From the NCBI GenBank assembly GCA_964646605.1, contig CAZYEX010000030.1, forward strand, positions 1-18,314: a DNA stretch of 18,314 bases. The letters are read 5' to 3'. The stretch is from SBAX01 sp964646605. Its GTDB lineage: Bacteria > Planctomycetota > Phycisphaerae > UBA1845. A program made the position numbers and the translations under genes. Positions 1-7,700 of this stretch are shown here, in pieces. Numbering within the stretch: the stretch's first letter is position 1; every line of letters starts with the position of its first letter. The notes under the pieces are model-generated. The model was not told where the DNA came from. It did no database searches and saw only the letters and a program-made list of their open reading frames with translations.

Positions 1-395
1 ACGACACATACCAACCGACCACCAGGGACGAGAGCACGCCAACAATGTCGCCAGACGTGATCGAGGGCTTCGATGAACTCGGAATACTCGCCGACGTGAC
101 CAAGCTGTCGATCGTGCTCGTTGTACCGCTTCAGTGTCCAATAGGGTGGCGAGGTAAGGACAAGTTGGACCGAGCCTTCTTCAAGGTCGGACATCCTTCG
201 CGCGTCTCCCAGGACGAGTTCGTGGGCGGTCGATCGACGTTGGACGACGGACTCAATGCGGCGAATAGCCCGCTCATCACGCGCCAGCGTGGGGATAAGA
301 TCGTCAAGGGTCCCCCCTGAGGCGAATTCCGCCAACAAGGAATCTCCGGTGTCAGCGAGCGGTCCAGTCGCACTCGTCCTCTTCGTAACCGGCAT
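1..395 (-). CDS. amino-DNA methyltransferase, 5' part only (runs off left edge)
   Basis: The first 131 residues of a DNA methyltransferase are readable on the minus strand from an ATG at 395, with an in-frame stop upstream at 441-443; the C-terminal part lies outside the window. Residues 81-86 read TSPPYW, the catalytic motif IV of S-adenosylmethionine-dependent amino-methyltransferases. The SPP form favours N4-cytosine methylation over the DPP[YF] form of most N6-adenine enzymes. A VLGDARRM stretch comes just before it and ALVPGGRLVCVV follows, as in this family. Motif IV near the N-terminus implies the beta-type motif order, with the SAM-binding motif in the missing part. AGGA and GAGG lie just upstream of the ATG. 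A partner restriction enzyme cannot be judged from here. The family is well supported; the methylated base is an inference. Confidence 0.85.
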   Translation of the reverse strand, partial: MPVTKRTSATGPLADTGDSLLAEFASGGTLDDLIPTLARDERAIRRIESVVQRRSTAHELVLGDARRMSDLEEGSVQLVLTSPPYWTLKRYNEHDRQLGHVGEYSEFIEALDHVWRHCWRALVPGGRLVCV

Positions 396-571
396 AACCT
401 CGGTCCTGTTCCACGCCCTCGATGGCGCCTGACCCGTAGCTCATCGCATCTTGAATCACCGCTTGGCCGGATTCCGAGCTGCGCCGCCGGGGGAGAGGGT
501 ACAGCACGGATCGGTTGAACACCAGTTACACCCTGGTTCCTACCCCGAGGGGATGAGCGCCCTCGCGGAAG
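396..571. other. 176-bp spacer between two minus-strand genes
   Basis: No convincing gene is present. CCCC-GA-GGGG occurs at about 543-552 and an imperfect inverted repeat (GAACACCAG / CCTGGTTC) at about 517-540. Either could form a short hairpin downstream of, or between, the flanking genes. No clear promoter was recognised. Confidence 0.4.
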
Positions 572-1390
572 TTATTCGAGCCACGCCGGGTAGAGTTCCG
601 GGCGGCGGTCGGGGAGGAAGAGGCGGCGGGCGTGGCTGGTCTGCGCCGCGGCGAGATCAAGATCGGCGTAGAGGATGGCGTCCTCGCCGCGGGGGGCGCG
701 GGCCAGGACGGTTCCATCCGGGGCGCAGACGGACGATTCGCCGGCGAAGGTCAGGCACTTTTCTTGTCCGACGCGGTTGCAGAGGGCGAGGAAGTAACCG
801 TTTTGGAAAGCGGCGACGCGCATCTCGGCCTCGTACAACCCTTCCGGCCACTCGTCCAAGGCTCCAGCCTGGGGCACGAAGACCAGGTCCGCTCCGCGCA
901 GGGCAAGGGCCCGCATGTACTCGGGGTAGTGCCGGTCGTAGCAAATGGCCACGCCGATGCGTCCGATCGAAGTGTCATATACTGGCACGCCAGTGTCGCC
1001 CGGTGCGTAGTATCCCTTTTCGTGGAAGCAGGGGTAATCGGTGATATGGATCATCCGCGTCCGGCCCAGCAAGGTACCGTCGGCGTCGATCACCGGCGAG
1101 CAATCGTAAAGAAGCTCGCCGCTCCGCTCGAAGAGGTTGAACACCACGACCAAGCCGCGCTCTCCGGCGACTTCGGCGACGGCCTCGGTCGTCGGACCGG
1201 GAACCGTTTCGGCGAGGGACGCAACGTCGCCCTGAGGGGGCCGCTGGGGGTGAAACCGCTCGAAGGAGAGTTCCGCGAAACAAGCGCACTTCGCGCCCGC
1301 GTCGGCTGCTTGCCGCAGGGCGATGAGCCCTCGGCGAAGGTTCTCCCGCCGATCCGCCGTGGCGTGCTGTTGGATCAATGCGATGCGCAT
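572..1390 (-). CDS. nitrilase-superfamily carbon-nitrogen hydrolase
   Basis: A 272-aa protein of the carbon-nitrogen hydrolase superfamily, which cleaves amide or carbamoyl C-N bonds through a Glu-Lys-Cys triad. The start at 1390 (MRIALIQ) is chosen because AGGTGG lies about 8 nt upstream and the fold normally begins this way; an ATG 24 nt upstream adds an atypical basic leader. Glu40 sits in CFAELSF and Cys150 in VAICYDRHYPE, which look like the catalytic Glu and Cys. The C-terminal half (GYYAPGDTG, FVPQAGA, GYFLALCNRVG) resembles N-carbamoylputrescine amidase and beta-ureidopropionase. The catalytic-lysine block, usually YRKxH, reads TRMIH (111-115), so Met113 occupies the lysine position. 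The substrate cannot be assigned, and activity may be altered. It is divergent from the VWA gene across a 277-bp spacer. Confidence 0.88.
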   Translation of the reverse strand: MRIALIQQHATADRRENLRRGLIALRQAADAGAKCACFAELSFERFHPQRPPQGDVASLAETVPGPTTEAVAEVAGERGLVVVFNLFERSGELLYDCSPVIDADGTLLGRTRMIHITDYPCFHEKGYYAPGDTGVPVYDTSIGRIGVAICYDRHYPEYMRALALRGADLVFVPQAGALDEWPEGLYEAEMRVAAFQNGYFLALCNRVGQEKCLTFAGESSVCAPDGTVLARAPRGEDAILYADLDLAAAQTSHARRLFLPDRRPELYPAWLE

Positions 1391-1667
1391 GGTCTTCCAC
1401 CTCGTCCGGCGCACATCCTAACGGGTCACTCGTAGCTTGTAACTCGTCACTTGCCGGGCCATTCCTCGCCCCGCCCGAGCCGTCGGTTATGGGGTTCGCG
1501 CAGGGTCGTGACCGGTCTGTGACCTCGCCCGACATCTTTGCAGGAACTTCGCGGCGTGATCCGGGTCCAAGTTCACGTGCGTGGGAGCGAGGGCGTTCAC
1601 TGCGAGCCGCAAGCGTTCGCTTGCACGGTGGACGCAACTTGCGACGGCGCGGAAAGGGAAACGAGTT
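1391..1667. other. 277-bp divergent intergenic region
   Basis: This gap separates two outward-facing genes (nitrilase leftward, VWA protein rightward) and must hold both promoters, but no clear -35/-10 pair was recognised. It contains the period-7 array at 1426-1453, which is listed separately. Confidence 0.5.
1426..1453. repeat. degenerate period-7 tandem array, 4 units
   Basis: Four consecutive heptamers read TCACTCG, TAGCTTG, TAACTCG and TCACTTG, sharing the frame T-x-x-C-T-[CT]-G. It lies just upstream of the nitrilase start in host DNA and is the same class of low-complexity array as those between the phage-head genes. Confidence 0.7.
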
Positions 1668-2837
1668 ATGGCACCTTCCTACAAGACGAAGCGTTGGTCG
1701 GTCCGGATGGCAGTGGTGGGTTTGTTGTGCATGGTCGGTTGGGCACAGGCCCATCCTACGGACCCGATCAAGTCGGAACGCAAGTGTCACGCTCCTCGGA
1801 GGGACGTGGACCTGGTTCTTTGTCTGGACACATCGGGCAGCATGCAAGGCTTGATCGACTCGGCTCGGGCGCGGCTATGGGACGTGGTGAATTCGCTGGC
1901 CCAGGCCAAGCCCACTCCGCGGCTGCGCGTCGGGCTTCTGACCTACGGTTCGCCGTCGAACTCGACGGCGTCCACGGGATGGATCGTCCAACACACCGAC
2001 CTGACCACTGATCTCGATACGGTCTACGGAAAAATGATGAGCATGACCATCCACGGCGGCGACGAGTTCGTGGGGTGGGTTTTGCACGAAGCGGTGCAGA
2101 AGATGGACTGGTCGCGCGATCCGAAGGCCCTGCGTCTGGTCTTCGTCGCAGGCAACGAATCGGCGGATCAGGCCGCGGAAGTGTACAACTTCCGCACCGT
2201 CGCAACCACGGCGCGGGGCAAAGACATTACCATCAATGCGATCTACGCGGGCCACCACCAGGCGGGGATCAACGAGCATTGGGACCAGGTCGCTTCGTGC
2301 GGCGGCGGAACGTATTCGACCATCGACATGCAGTGCGGGACGGTGCAGATCGAAACACCGCACGACAAGGTCCTGCTGGAGCTGAATCTCAAGCTCAACG
2401 CGACCTACCTGCCGTACGGGATTCACGGCGCGACGGGGGCCGCGAATCAACAGGAGCAAGATCGCGCTGCGGACGGGATGGGCGCAGCGTCGGAGGCCAG
2501 TCGCGTCGCTGCCAAGGCCACGGCACTCTATGACAACGCCCGCTGGGACTTGGTGGACGCGGTTGGGCAGGGGCAAGTCGAGGTCAAGGATCTGAAAGAG
2601 ACCGCGCTGCCGCCGGCTATGCAGGCTCTCCCGGCCGGCGAGCGTCCCGCGTTTGTGGAGAAAACCCGCGACGATCGGGCCAAGGTCCAACGTCAGATCA
2701 ACGAGGTGCAAGCCGCCCGCGAGACGTTCCTGCGCGAGGCCCGCGCCCAGGCGACGGGCGGCAAGACGGCGCTTGATGATGCGGTGCGAACGGCCATCGA
2801 AGAGCAGGCCAAGGCCAAGGGCTTCGCGTTCGAGTAA
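1668..2837 (+). CDS. secreted von Willebrand factor type A domain protein
   Basis: A 389-aa exported protein. The start at 1668 is chosen because GAAAGGGA lies about 8 nt upstream and the first 28 residues form a signal peptide: basic n-region, hydrophobic AVVGLLCMVGW core, and an AQA cleavage-like motif before HP. An extension back to 1581 in the same frame would bury this signal. The VWA domain begins at about residue 46 with VDLVLCLDTSGSM; DTSGS (54-58) is the DxSxS metal-ion-dependent adhesion site. The HGGDEFVGW and VFVAGNES regions fit the later parts of the fold. The C-terminal third is charged and Ala/Lys/Glu-rich, probably helical or coiled coil. VWA domains mediate metal-dependent protein binding in the envelope or outside the cell; the partner is unknown. 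It is convergent with the next gene. Confidence 0.88.
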   Translation: MAPSYKTKRWSVRMAVVGLLCMVGWAQAHPTDPIKSERKCHAPRRDVDLVLCLDTSGSMQGLIDSARARLWDVVNSLAQAKPTPRLRVGLLTYGSPSNSTASTGWIVQHTDLTTDLDTVYGKMMSMTIHGGDEFVGWVLHEAVQKMDWSRDPKALRLVFVAGNESADQAAEVYNFRTVATTARGKDITINAIYAGHHQAGINEHWDQVASCGGGTYSTIDMQCGTVQIETPHDKVLLELNLKLNATYLPYGIHGATGAANQQEQDRAADGMGAASEASRVAAKATALYDNARWDLVDAVGQGQVEVKDLKETALPPAMQALPAGERPAFVEKTRDDRAKVQRQINEVQAARETFLREARAQATGGKTALDDAVRTAIEEQAKAKGFAFE

Positions 2838-2856
2838 GAAGGCGTTTCAGGCCTTC
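2838..2856 (+). terminator. hairpin immediately after the VWA stop codon
   Basis: GAAGGC (2838-2843) pairs with GCCTTC (2851-2856) around a 7-nt loop, starting on the base after the stop codon. No U-tract follows, so termination is plausible but not certain. Confidence 0.4.
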
Positions 2857-2937
2857 GTCTGCCGACGGGATCGGGCGCCACGGGTCCGCCGACCTCGGCG
2901 GAATACGAGACGCAGCAGCAGTCGAAAAGCGCCCCTC

Positions 2938-2986
2938 GAGAAGTCAAGGGGATACGGCGCCCACGGGGAGCGTCTGTTGACTTCTC
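2938..2986. terminator. candidate bidirectional terminator, 10-bp inverted repeat
   Basis: GAGAAGTCAA (2938-2947) and TTGACTTCTC (2977-2986) are perfect inverted copies separated by 29 nt. They lie between the convergent VWA and PEP-binding genes. The position suits a transcription stop for both strands. The long loop and lack of a strong U-tract keep confidence modest. Confidence 0.4.
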
Positions 2987-3042
2987 GCTTCTTATAGGTG
3001 GCACCCGGCGTAGACGGTCACGGACCCGGCGTGCGCGGGTAG

Positions 3043-5346
3043 CTACTTGAGATAGGCGATGGCTGTGTCGGTTTCGCCGTCCATGGCGATGGTGAGTTTT
3101 CGCCCTCGGGCGACGGCGGGGACGTGGATCACGCGGACGTCGGCGGCGAAGTCGGCGTCGCTGGGAACGATCGAGGCCAGAGCGTTGGGCGCTCGCAGGA
3201 AGAACTGCTCGTCGAAGCGGTTGCCGGGCTCGTCGGGATAGAGGGGCAGATAGTGGATGTCGGCTTCGACCAAGTCTTGGAAGAAATGGGTCCCGAAGGA
3301 AACCTCCGGGGCGAAGCCGTCCTTGTGTCGGGCCACCTCGATGAGCATGGCCGAGCGGTTGAGGTCCGCGTAACGCACGGGCACGCCGAGGGTGATGTCG
3401 TTGCTGCCCCAGCGCCCCGGCCCCACGAGGATGAACGACTTGGGCGGCAAGGCGTGATTGATCCGCCCTACCACCCGGGCGACCTCTAGACGCCGTTCGC
3501 GCGTTTCCAAGGCGTCATAGGCGGCGGCGTCGACGTATACGACATACTCAATTCCGTCGATCAGCCCCGTGCGCACGAACTTGTGGGCGTCGAAAACGAC
3601 GTCGGCGTCGGCGATGTGGGTGGGCACGCGGACGGGATCGGCCTCCGTGGCTTGTGACTGCATCCGACACTGCAGGATGTAGAACTTTTCTCCGTCGGAG
3701 GCGAACTCGATGTCCACGGGCACGCCGTACGCGTCCTCCAGAAGGCGGAGGATTTCGCGAACTCGGGCGACAAAAGGCGTGTCGCGGAGGAGCTTGTCGA
3801 AGGTGATGCATAGACGCGAGGCGTCTTCGTCGACCCAAAGCCCGGGGGGGGGATAGAGATCGCCGTCGCGATGGACGGAGACGATTTTGTCGAGCATGGG
3901 GAACTCGTTGCCCCCCGAGAGCAGTTCGTCGAGACGGACGGTCTGCAAGCGGTTCTTGCGAGTGTCGACCACGTCCACGGTGCGCTGGGCGCAGCGGAGA
4001 ATCTCATTGACGGTGGATTCGGGGCGCAGGGTCGGGGCTCCGAGGGCGACCATGCGCGGATAATCGGACCCGCTGCGATCCACGGCCCGGGTGCCCAGAC
4101 CCATGACCAGACGCATGAACCCGTCCTCGCGGCGAATCCTCGGCGACCAGCGATACTCGTTGCGGGAGAAGGCCACGCCCGCCACCGTGGGCAGCAGAAA
4201 ATCCCCGCAGCGCACGCCGACGACCTTCTGGATCAAGACGCCCATCTCCTCCACGTAGTCGATGAGGTTGTGCTCGCGGCGGTAGAGGATCGGATCGGGC
4301 GCCATGATGCTGGCATACACTTCCGCGATCGCCCCCAGCAAGGCCCGCAGGCGCTGTTCGAGCGTCCCCTGGTTGCCGACGAAGACACTGGCGTATTTCC
4401 CGCAAAAAGCGGTCCCAAAGCGGTCCTCGAGCAAGCTAGAGGAGCGCACGATCATGGGGTGTGTGCCCATTTGATCGAGAATGCGCCGTAGGTCATGGAC
4501 GACCTTGAGCGGGAAATCGCCGTTGCGGAAGACGCCGCGAATGAGGGGGTATTCCTGGGTCACCTGGTCGATGGGTTTGTACTTCTGGCTCTGATATTCA
4601 TCGAGACGATTCAGACGCAAGAAATCCTCGACCACGTCGCTGCGCAGGTAAAAGGACTCGGGGATGGCCACGGGCAGGTAGGGCGTCTGGTCCTGTTCCG
4701 CGGAGGCGAGGATGCGGTGGGCGAGGATCATGCCGCCCGCTTTGCCGCCGATTCGTCCCATGCCGCTGTCGCTGCCCAGCATCCGCCGGGTGATGTGGTC
4801 GAAATCGCGGATTTGCAGGTGGGTCTTGGCGATGCCGATGAATTCGAGCTGGTCGCTGATGAAATGGCGGGTGAGGGCCACGCGCGTGCCCACGACTTCC
4901 GCGGGGGCAAGGCGGGTTTCACCGAGGGGGAGTTTGCAAAACCGCTGAATCAGGTCGGCCAGCTCGCGGAAGGAGACGTTTCCGCGGTTGGCGACGATCT
5001 CGAGATTGTGAACCTCCTCGCGTTTCATGGTGAGGTTCACCAAGTCGTCGATGTCGGCCAGCGTAAAGTGGATATGGACGTACTGCCGCGTGATCTGCTC
5101 GACGAGTTGTCGTTCGCGTTCGTCCCAGCGATCGCGTTCCGCCTGGTTGGGATCGCCGCCCACGTTGCTGACGGGGACCCCCGCCTGGACCCGGGCCTGG
5201 TCGTAAATGTCGTCGATGGCGGCGATCCCGCGGCGGTGCAGCTCCATCAGCAACTCGCGCTGGATGCGCTCGGCGAGCGCCGGACGAGTGCGAAGGTGCT
5301 CGTCCAGGCGAGCCGCTATTTCCGTCTCCGTTATGGGATCGTTCAA
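3043..5346 (-). CDS. PEP/pyruvate-binding domain protein (PPDK N-terminal-like)
   Basis: A 767-aa cytoplasmic protein with the ATP-grasp-like nucleotide/PEP-binding module of pyruvate phosphate dikinase and PEP synthase. Visible landmarks are GRIGGKAGG (about 197-205, nucleotide binding), MIVRSSSLLEDRFG (298-311), GKYASVF (316-322), and the VDIEFASDGEKFYILQCR segment matching the end of the module in PEP synthases. A C-terminal region carries GPGRWGSND (642-650) and SFGTHFFQDLVE (683-694), typical of long stand-alone members of this family. I find no TSHAAI-type phosphohistidine swivelling domain and no PEP-utilising TIM barrel, so it is not a complete dikinase. The first 190 residues are helical and unassigned. 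The start is TTG at 5346, with GGGGAG about 9 nt upstream and no in-frame ATG nearby. The reaction is unknown. Confidence 0.85.
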   Translation of the reverse strand: MNDPITETEIAARLDEHLRTRPALAERIQRELLMELHRRGIAAIDDIYDQARVQAGVPVSNVGGDPNQAERDRWDERERQLVEQITRQYVHIHFTLADIDDLVNLTMKREEVHNLEIVANRGNVSFRELADLIQRFCKLPLGETRLAPAEVVGTRVALTRHFISDQLEFIGIAKTHLQIRDFDHITRRMLGSDSGMGRIGGKAGGMILAHRILASAEQDQTPYLPVAIPESFYLRSDVVEDFLRLNRLDEYQSQKYKPIDQVTQEYPLIRGVFRNGDFPLKVVHDLRRILDQMGTHPMIVRSSSLLEDRFGTAFCGKYASVFVGNQGTLEQRLRALLGAIAEVYASIMAPDPILYRREHNLIDYVEEMGVLIQKVVGVRCGDFLLPTVAGVAFSRNEYRWSPRIRREDGFMRLVMGLGTRAVDRSGSDYPRMVALGAPTLRPESTVNEILRCAQRTVDVVDTRKNRLQTVRLDELLSGGNEFPMLDKIVSVHRDGDLYPPPGLWVDEDASRLCITFDKLLRDTPFVARVREILRLLEDAYGVPVDIEFASDGEKFYILQCRMQSQATEADPVRVPTHIADADVVFDAHKFVRTGLIDGIEYVVYVDAAAYDALETRERRLEVARVVGRINHALPPKSFILVGPGRWGSNDITLGVPVRYADLNRSAMLIEVARHKDGFAPEVSFGTHFFQDLVEADIHYLPLYPDEPGNRFDEQFFLRAPNALASIVPSDADFAADVRVIHVPAVARGRKLTIAMDGETDTAIAYLK

Positions 5347-5531
5347 GACATCGGTCTCCCCGACAGTCCGCTTCGGCGTCGGAAGGGACCATTCTCGTTA
5401 GGCTAGCGTAGCCCCGCAAGGTCTAGGGCTATGTAACGCGAGGATCGTGCGAGACGGGTGTGGTCCTCGACCACGGATGGGGCGTATAATGAGCGGCCAC
5501 TTCGACGGGCCGGGACGGGTAAAGACCGAAA
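5347..5531. other. 185-bp divergent intergenic region
   Basis: The spacer lies between the leftward PEP-binding gene and the rightward 4Fe-4S/TPR gene, so it should carry both promoters. A 6-bp inverted repeat, TAGCCC (5409-5414) and GGGCTA (5426-5431), is visible. No confident promoter or operator was found. Confidence 0.4.
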
Positions 5532-7496
5532 ATGAGCGCCGCCGTATCGAAATTGAGATGTTCTCATCCCACACCGAAGGCGCGTGCCCGCGACGTGGGG
5601 CTGCCCATCCTGGCTGCGGTCCCGCCGCGGGTTCGGCCATCGCGGAATAGTCGTTGGCGGGCGGTTTCGCTTGTGGCGGTTCATCTTTTGATCATCGGGC
5701 ACGTGGTCCACTGGCGGATGACGGGGCGGACGCTTTCGCCGGTCGAACCTTCCGAGGCCATGTATACCCTCAACGAGGGGCACCTGAACGCGGGTTGCAT
5801 CTTCTTGATTGTCGCCCTCCTTTCCACGCTCCTGCTCGGACGGTTCGTATGCGGTTGGGGGTGCCATGTGGTGGCGTATCAGGACCTCTGCGCCTGGCTG
5901 CTCAAGAAAATCGGAATCAAGGTCAAGCCCTTCCGATCGCGGCTGCTCGTGCTCGCGCCGCTGGCGCTCGCGTTCTATATGTTCTTCTGGCCCACACTCT
6001 ATCGCTGGGGGTCCGGGGCGCCCGCTCCGTCGCTCGCCAATCACCTTCTCACCACCGATTTTTGGAAGACGTTCCCGGGTCCGGCCGTCGCCGTGTTGAC
6101 CGTGCTGGTGTGCGGATTCGTCATCGTGTACTTCCTCGGCGCCAAAGGATTCTGCACCTACGGCTGCCCCTACGGCGGGTTGTTTGCTGTGGTCGATCGA
6201 GTGGCGCCGGGTCGCATCCGCGTGACCGACGACTGCGAGCACTGCGGTCACTGCACCGCGGTCTGCACGTCCAATGTCCGGGTTCACGAAGAGGTCGCGT
6301 TGTATGGGATGGTCGTGGACCCCGGTTGCATGAAGTGCATGGATTGCGTCAGCGTCTGCCCCAACGACGCCCTCTACTTCGGTTTCGCGGCCCGATCCAC
6401 CCCGAGCGGCTCCCTTCAGGCGGCGGGTCCAGCGCCGAGATCGGATCGACCGATCGACTTCACGTTGTGGGAGGAGTTGCTCTTTGGGGTGGTGGGACTC
6501 GCAGCATTGCTGAGTTTCCGCGGTCTGTACGGTCAAATCCCCCTGCTGCTGGCCATGGGATTGGCCGCCGTCTTCGGGTTCGTCGCCGTCAAGTCGCTGC
6601 ACATGCTTCGTTCGGCCAATGTGCGATTGCAGAACTGGCAACTCAAACGCGGCGGTCGCTGGACGAGGGTCGGCGTTTCGTTTGCTCTGTTTTCCATTTT
6701 CTACTTCGTGTTCACGTTGCACAGTGGGGTGGTGCAATACAACGCCTGGCGCGGTCGGGCCTCGCTCGCCAAACTTCAACTGGGCGATGAGGTTTGGCTC
6801 CCCAATGTCCATTGGGCCCAGCGCGCCGAGCCGGAGGCGCTCGCCGGGTTGGAGGGCGCCGTTCGTCAATTGGAACGCGCAGATTCTTGGGGGCTGGTTT
6901 CGACTCCCGCCGTCCTGCAAGACTTGGTTTGGGTTCATCTGGCGCAAGGAAACACGAGCGCAGCGGAAAGCGTCGTGCGCCGGCTCATTGACCTCGATCC
7001 ATCGCAACCCGAGCCCTTCCGCGGACTTGCGGGGGTGTTGCAGAAAACGGGTCGTCTGGACGGGGCGTGTGCGGCCTACGAACAGGCCCTTCGCCTCGAT
7101 CCGCATCACTTTCGGGCGAGAATGGATTTGGTGAAGCTGCTGCAATCCATGGGACGGGTCGGTGAGGCCGCGGACCATTTGCGGCGGGCGCTCGAGCTTG
7201 ACCCCGACCAAGCCGAAATGCGCTACGCATTGGCGCTGACGCTGTTGCGCGAAGCCGGTCGGGAGAGCAACCCGGTTGACCTGGCCGAGGCGGTCGCCCA
7301 ACTCCGCCGTGTCGTGACCGAGCGCCCGGCGTTCGCCGAGGCGCACTACAACCTCGGCGTTGCCGTCTTCATGAGCGGCGACCCCGCAGCCGCCGTTCCG
7401 CACATCCAGGAGTCTCTCCGCCTTCAACCCGACGACTCCCAGGCCCGCGAATTCCTCAAAGTCGTGGAAACCGAACTCGCGACCACGCCGCCGTAA
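5532..7496 (+). CDS. membrane 4Fe-4S polyferredoxin fused to TPR domain
   Basis: A 654-aa inner-membrane protein. The N-terminal half resembles the NapH/CcoG/NosR membrane ferredoxin families. Hydrophobic segments lie near 43-58, 87-105, 137-156 and 186-205, with Cys motifs FVCGWGCH (106-112) and CTYGCPYG (208-215) at membrane edges. Two ferredoxin-type 4Fe-4S sites follow: C235, C238, C241, C245 and C266, C269, C272, C276. Further membrane segments occur near 317-330, 335-353 and 383-400. The rest (about 460-650) holds tetratricopeptide repeats, recognisable as A-x-x-x-Y/H-x-x-A-L-x-L-D-P units. The architecture suggests electron transfer coupled to a protein-docking platform. The partner is not encoded nearby, and the NapH-like CGWxCP is altered to CGWGCH. 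ATG at 5532 is the first credible start; its RBS is weak (GACGGG further upstream). Confidence 0.86.
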   Translation: MSAAVSKLRCSHPTPKARARDVGLPILAAVPPRVRPSRNSRWRAVSLVAVHLLIIGHVVHWRMTGRTLSPVEPSEAMYTLNEGHLNAGCIFLIVALLSTLLLGRFVCGWGCHVVAYQDLCAWLLKKIGIKVKPFRSRLLVLAPLALAFYMFFWPTLYRWGSGAPAPSLANHLLTTDFWKTFPGPAVAVLTVLVCGFVIVYFLGAKGFCTYGCPYGGLFAVVDRVAPGRIRVTDDCEHCGHCTAVCTSNVRVHEEVALYGMVVDPGCMKCMDCVSVCPNDALYFGFAARSTPSGSLQAAGPAPRSDRPIDFTLWEELLFGVVGLAALLSFRGLYGQIPLLLAMGLAAVFGFVAVKSLHMLRSANVRLQNWQLKRGGRWTRVGVSFALFSIFYFVFTLHSGVVQYNAWRGRASLAKLQLGDEVWLPNVHWAQRAEPEALAGLEGAVRQLERADSWGLVSTPAVLQDLVWVHLAQGNTSAAESVVRRLIDLDPSQPEPFRGLAGVLQKTGRLDGACAAYEQALRLDPHHFRARMDLVKLLQSMGRVGEAADHLRRALELDPDQAEMRYALALTLLREAGRESNPVDLAEAVAQLRRVVTERPAFAEAHYNLGVAVFMSGDPAAAVPHIQESLRLQPDDSQAREFLKVVETELATTPP

Positions 7497-7500
7497 CCTA

Positions 7501-7592
7501 CTACATGTAGCGTCACCCCGATGACGCGACCGAACAGGGAGCGTCGTCCCCAAAGCGTCGCCCACGGCGACGCGCCGGGCTAAGGGTGACGC
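7501..7592. terminator. cluster of nested inverted repeats downstream of the Fe-S/TPR gene
   Basis: Several dyads overlap. CTACATGTAG (7501-7510) is a perfect palindrome. GCGTCA/TGACGC (7510-7515 and 7522-7527) forms a tight hairpin. GCGTCGCC-CAC-GGCGACGC (7555-7573) is a perfect 8-bp stem with a 3-nt loop. GCGTCACCC (7510-7518) is exactly complementary to GGGTGACGC (7584-7592). The cluster starts 4 nt after the stop codon and sits at the left edge of the phage-head module. It may be a terminator, a REP-like element, or a boundary scar. Confidence 0.5.
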
Positions 7593-7700
7593 CGAACGGG
7601 TCGAAGCGTCGCCACCCCGTATGGCCTCGCGCTCCCCTCGTTCATTCGCCGATCGCTCGTGAACATGTTTTCCACCGATCACCCTGCGCGTTGTTAGGGT

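Noticed and set aside
45..320. 91-codon plus-strand frame at the left edge
   Set aside because: The minus strand here encodes a methyltransferase with TSPPYW, so the plus frame is a shadow.
632..1435. 267-codon plus-strand frame opposite the nitrilase gene
   Set aside because: The minus-strand nitrilase carries the family's Glu and Cys motifs and an RBS. The plus frame is its shadow.
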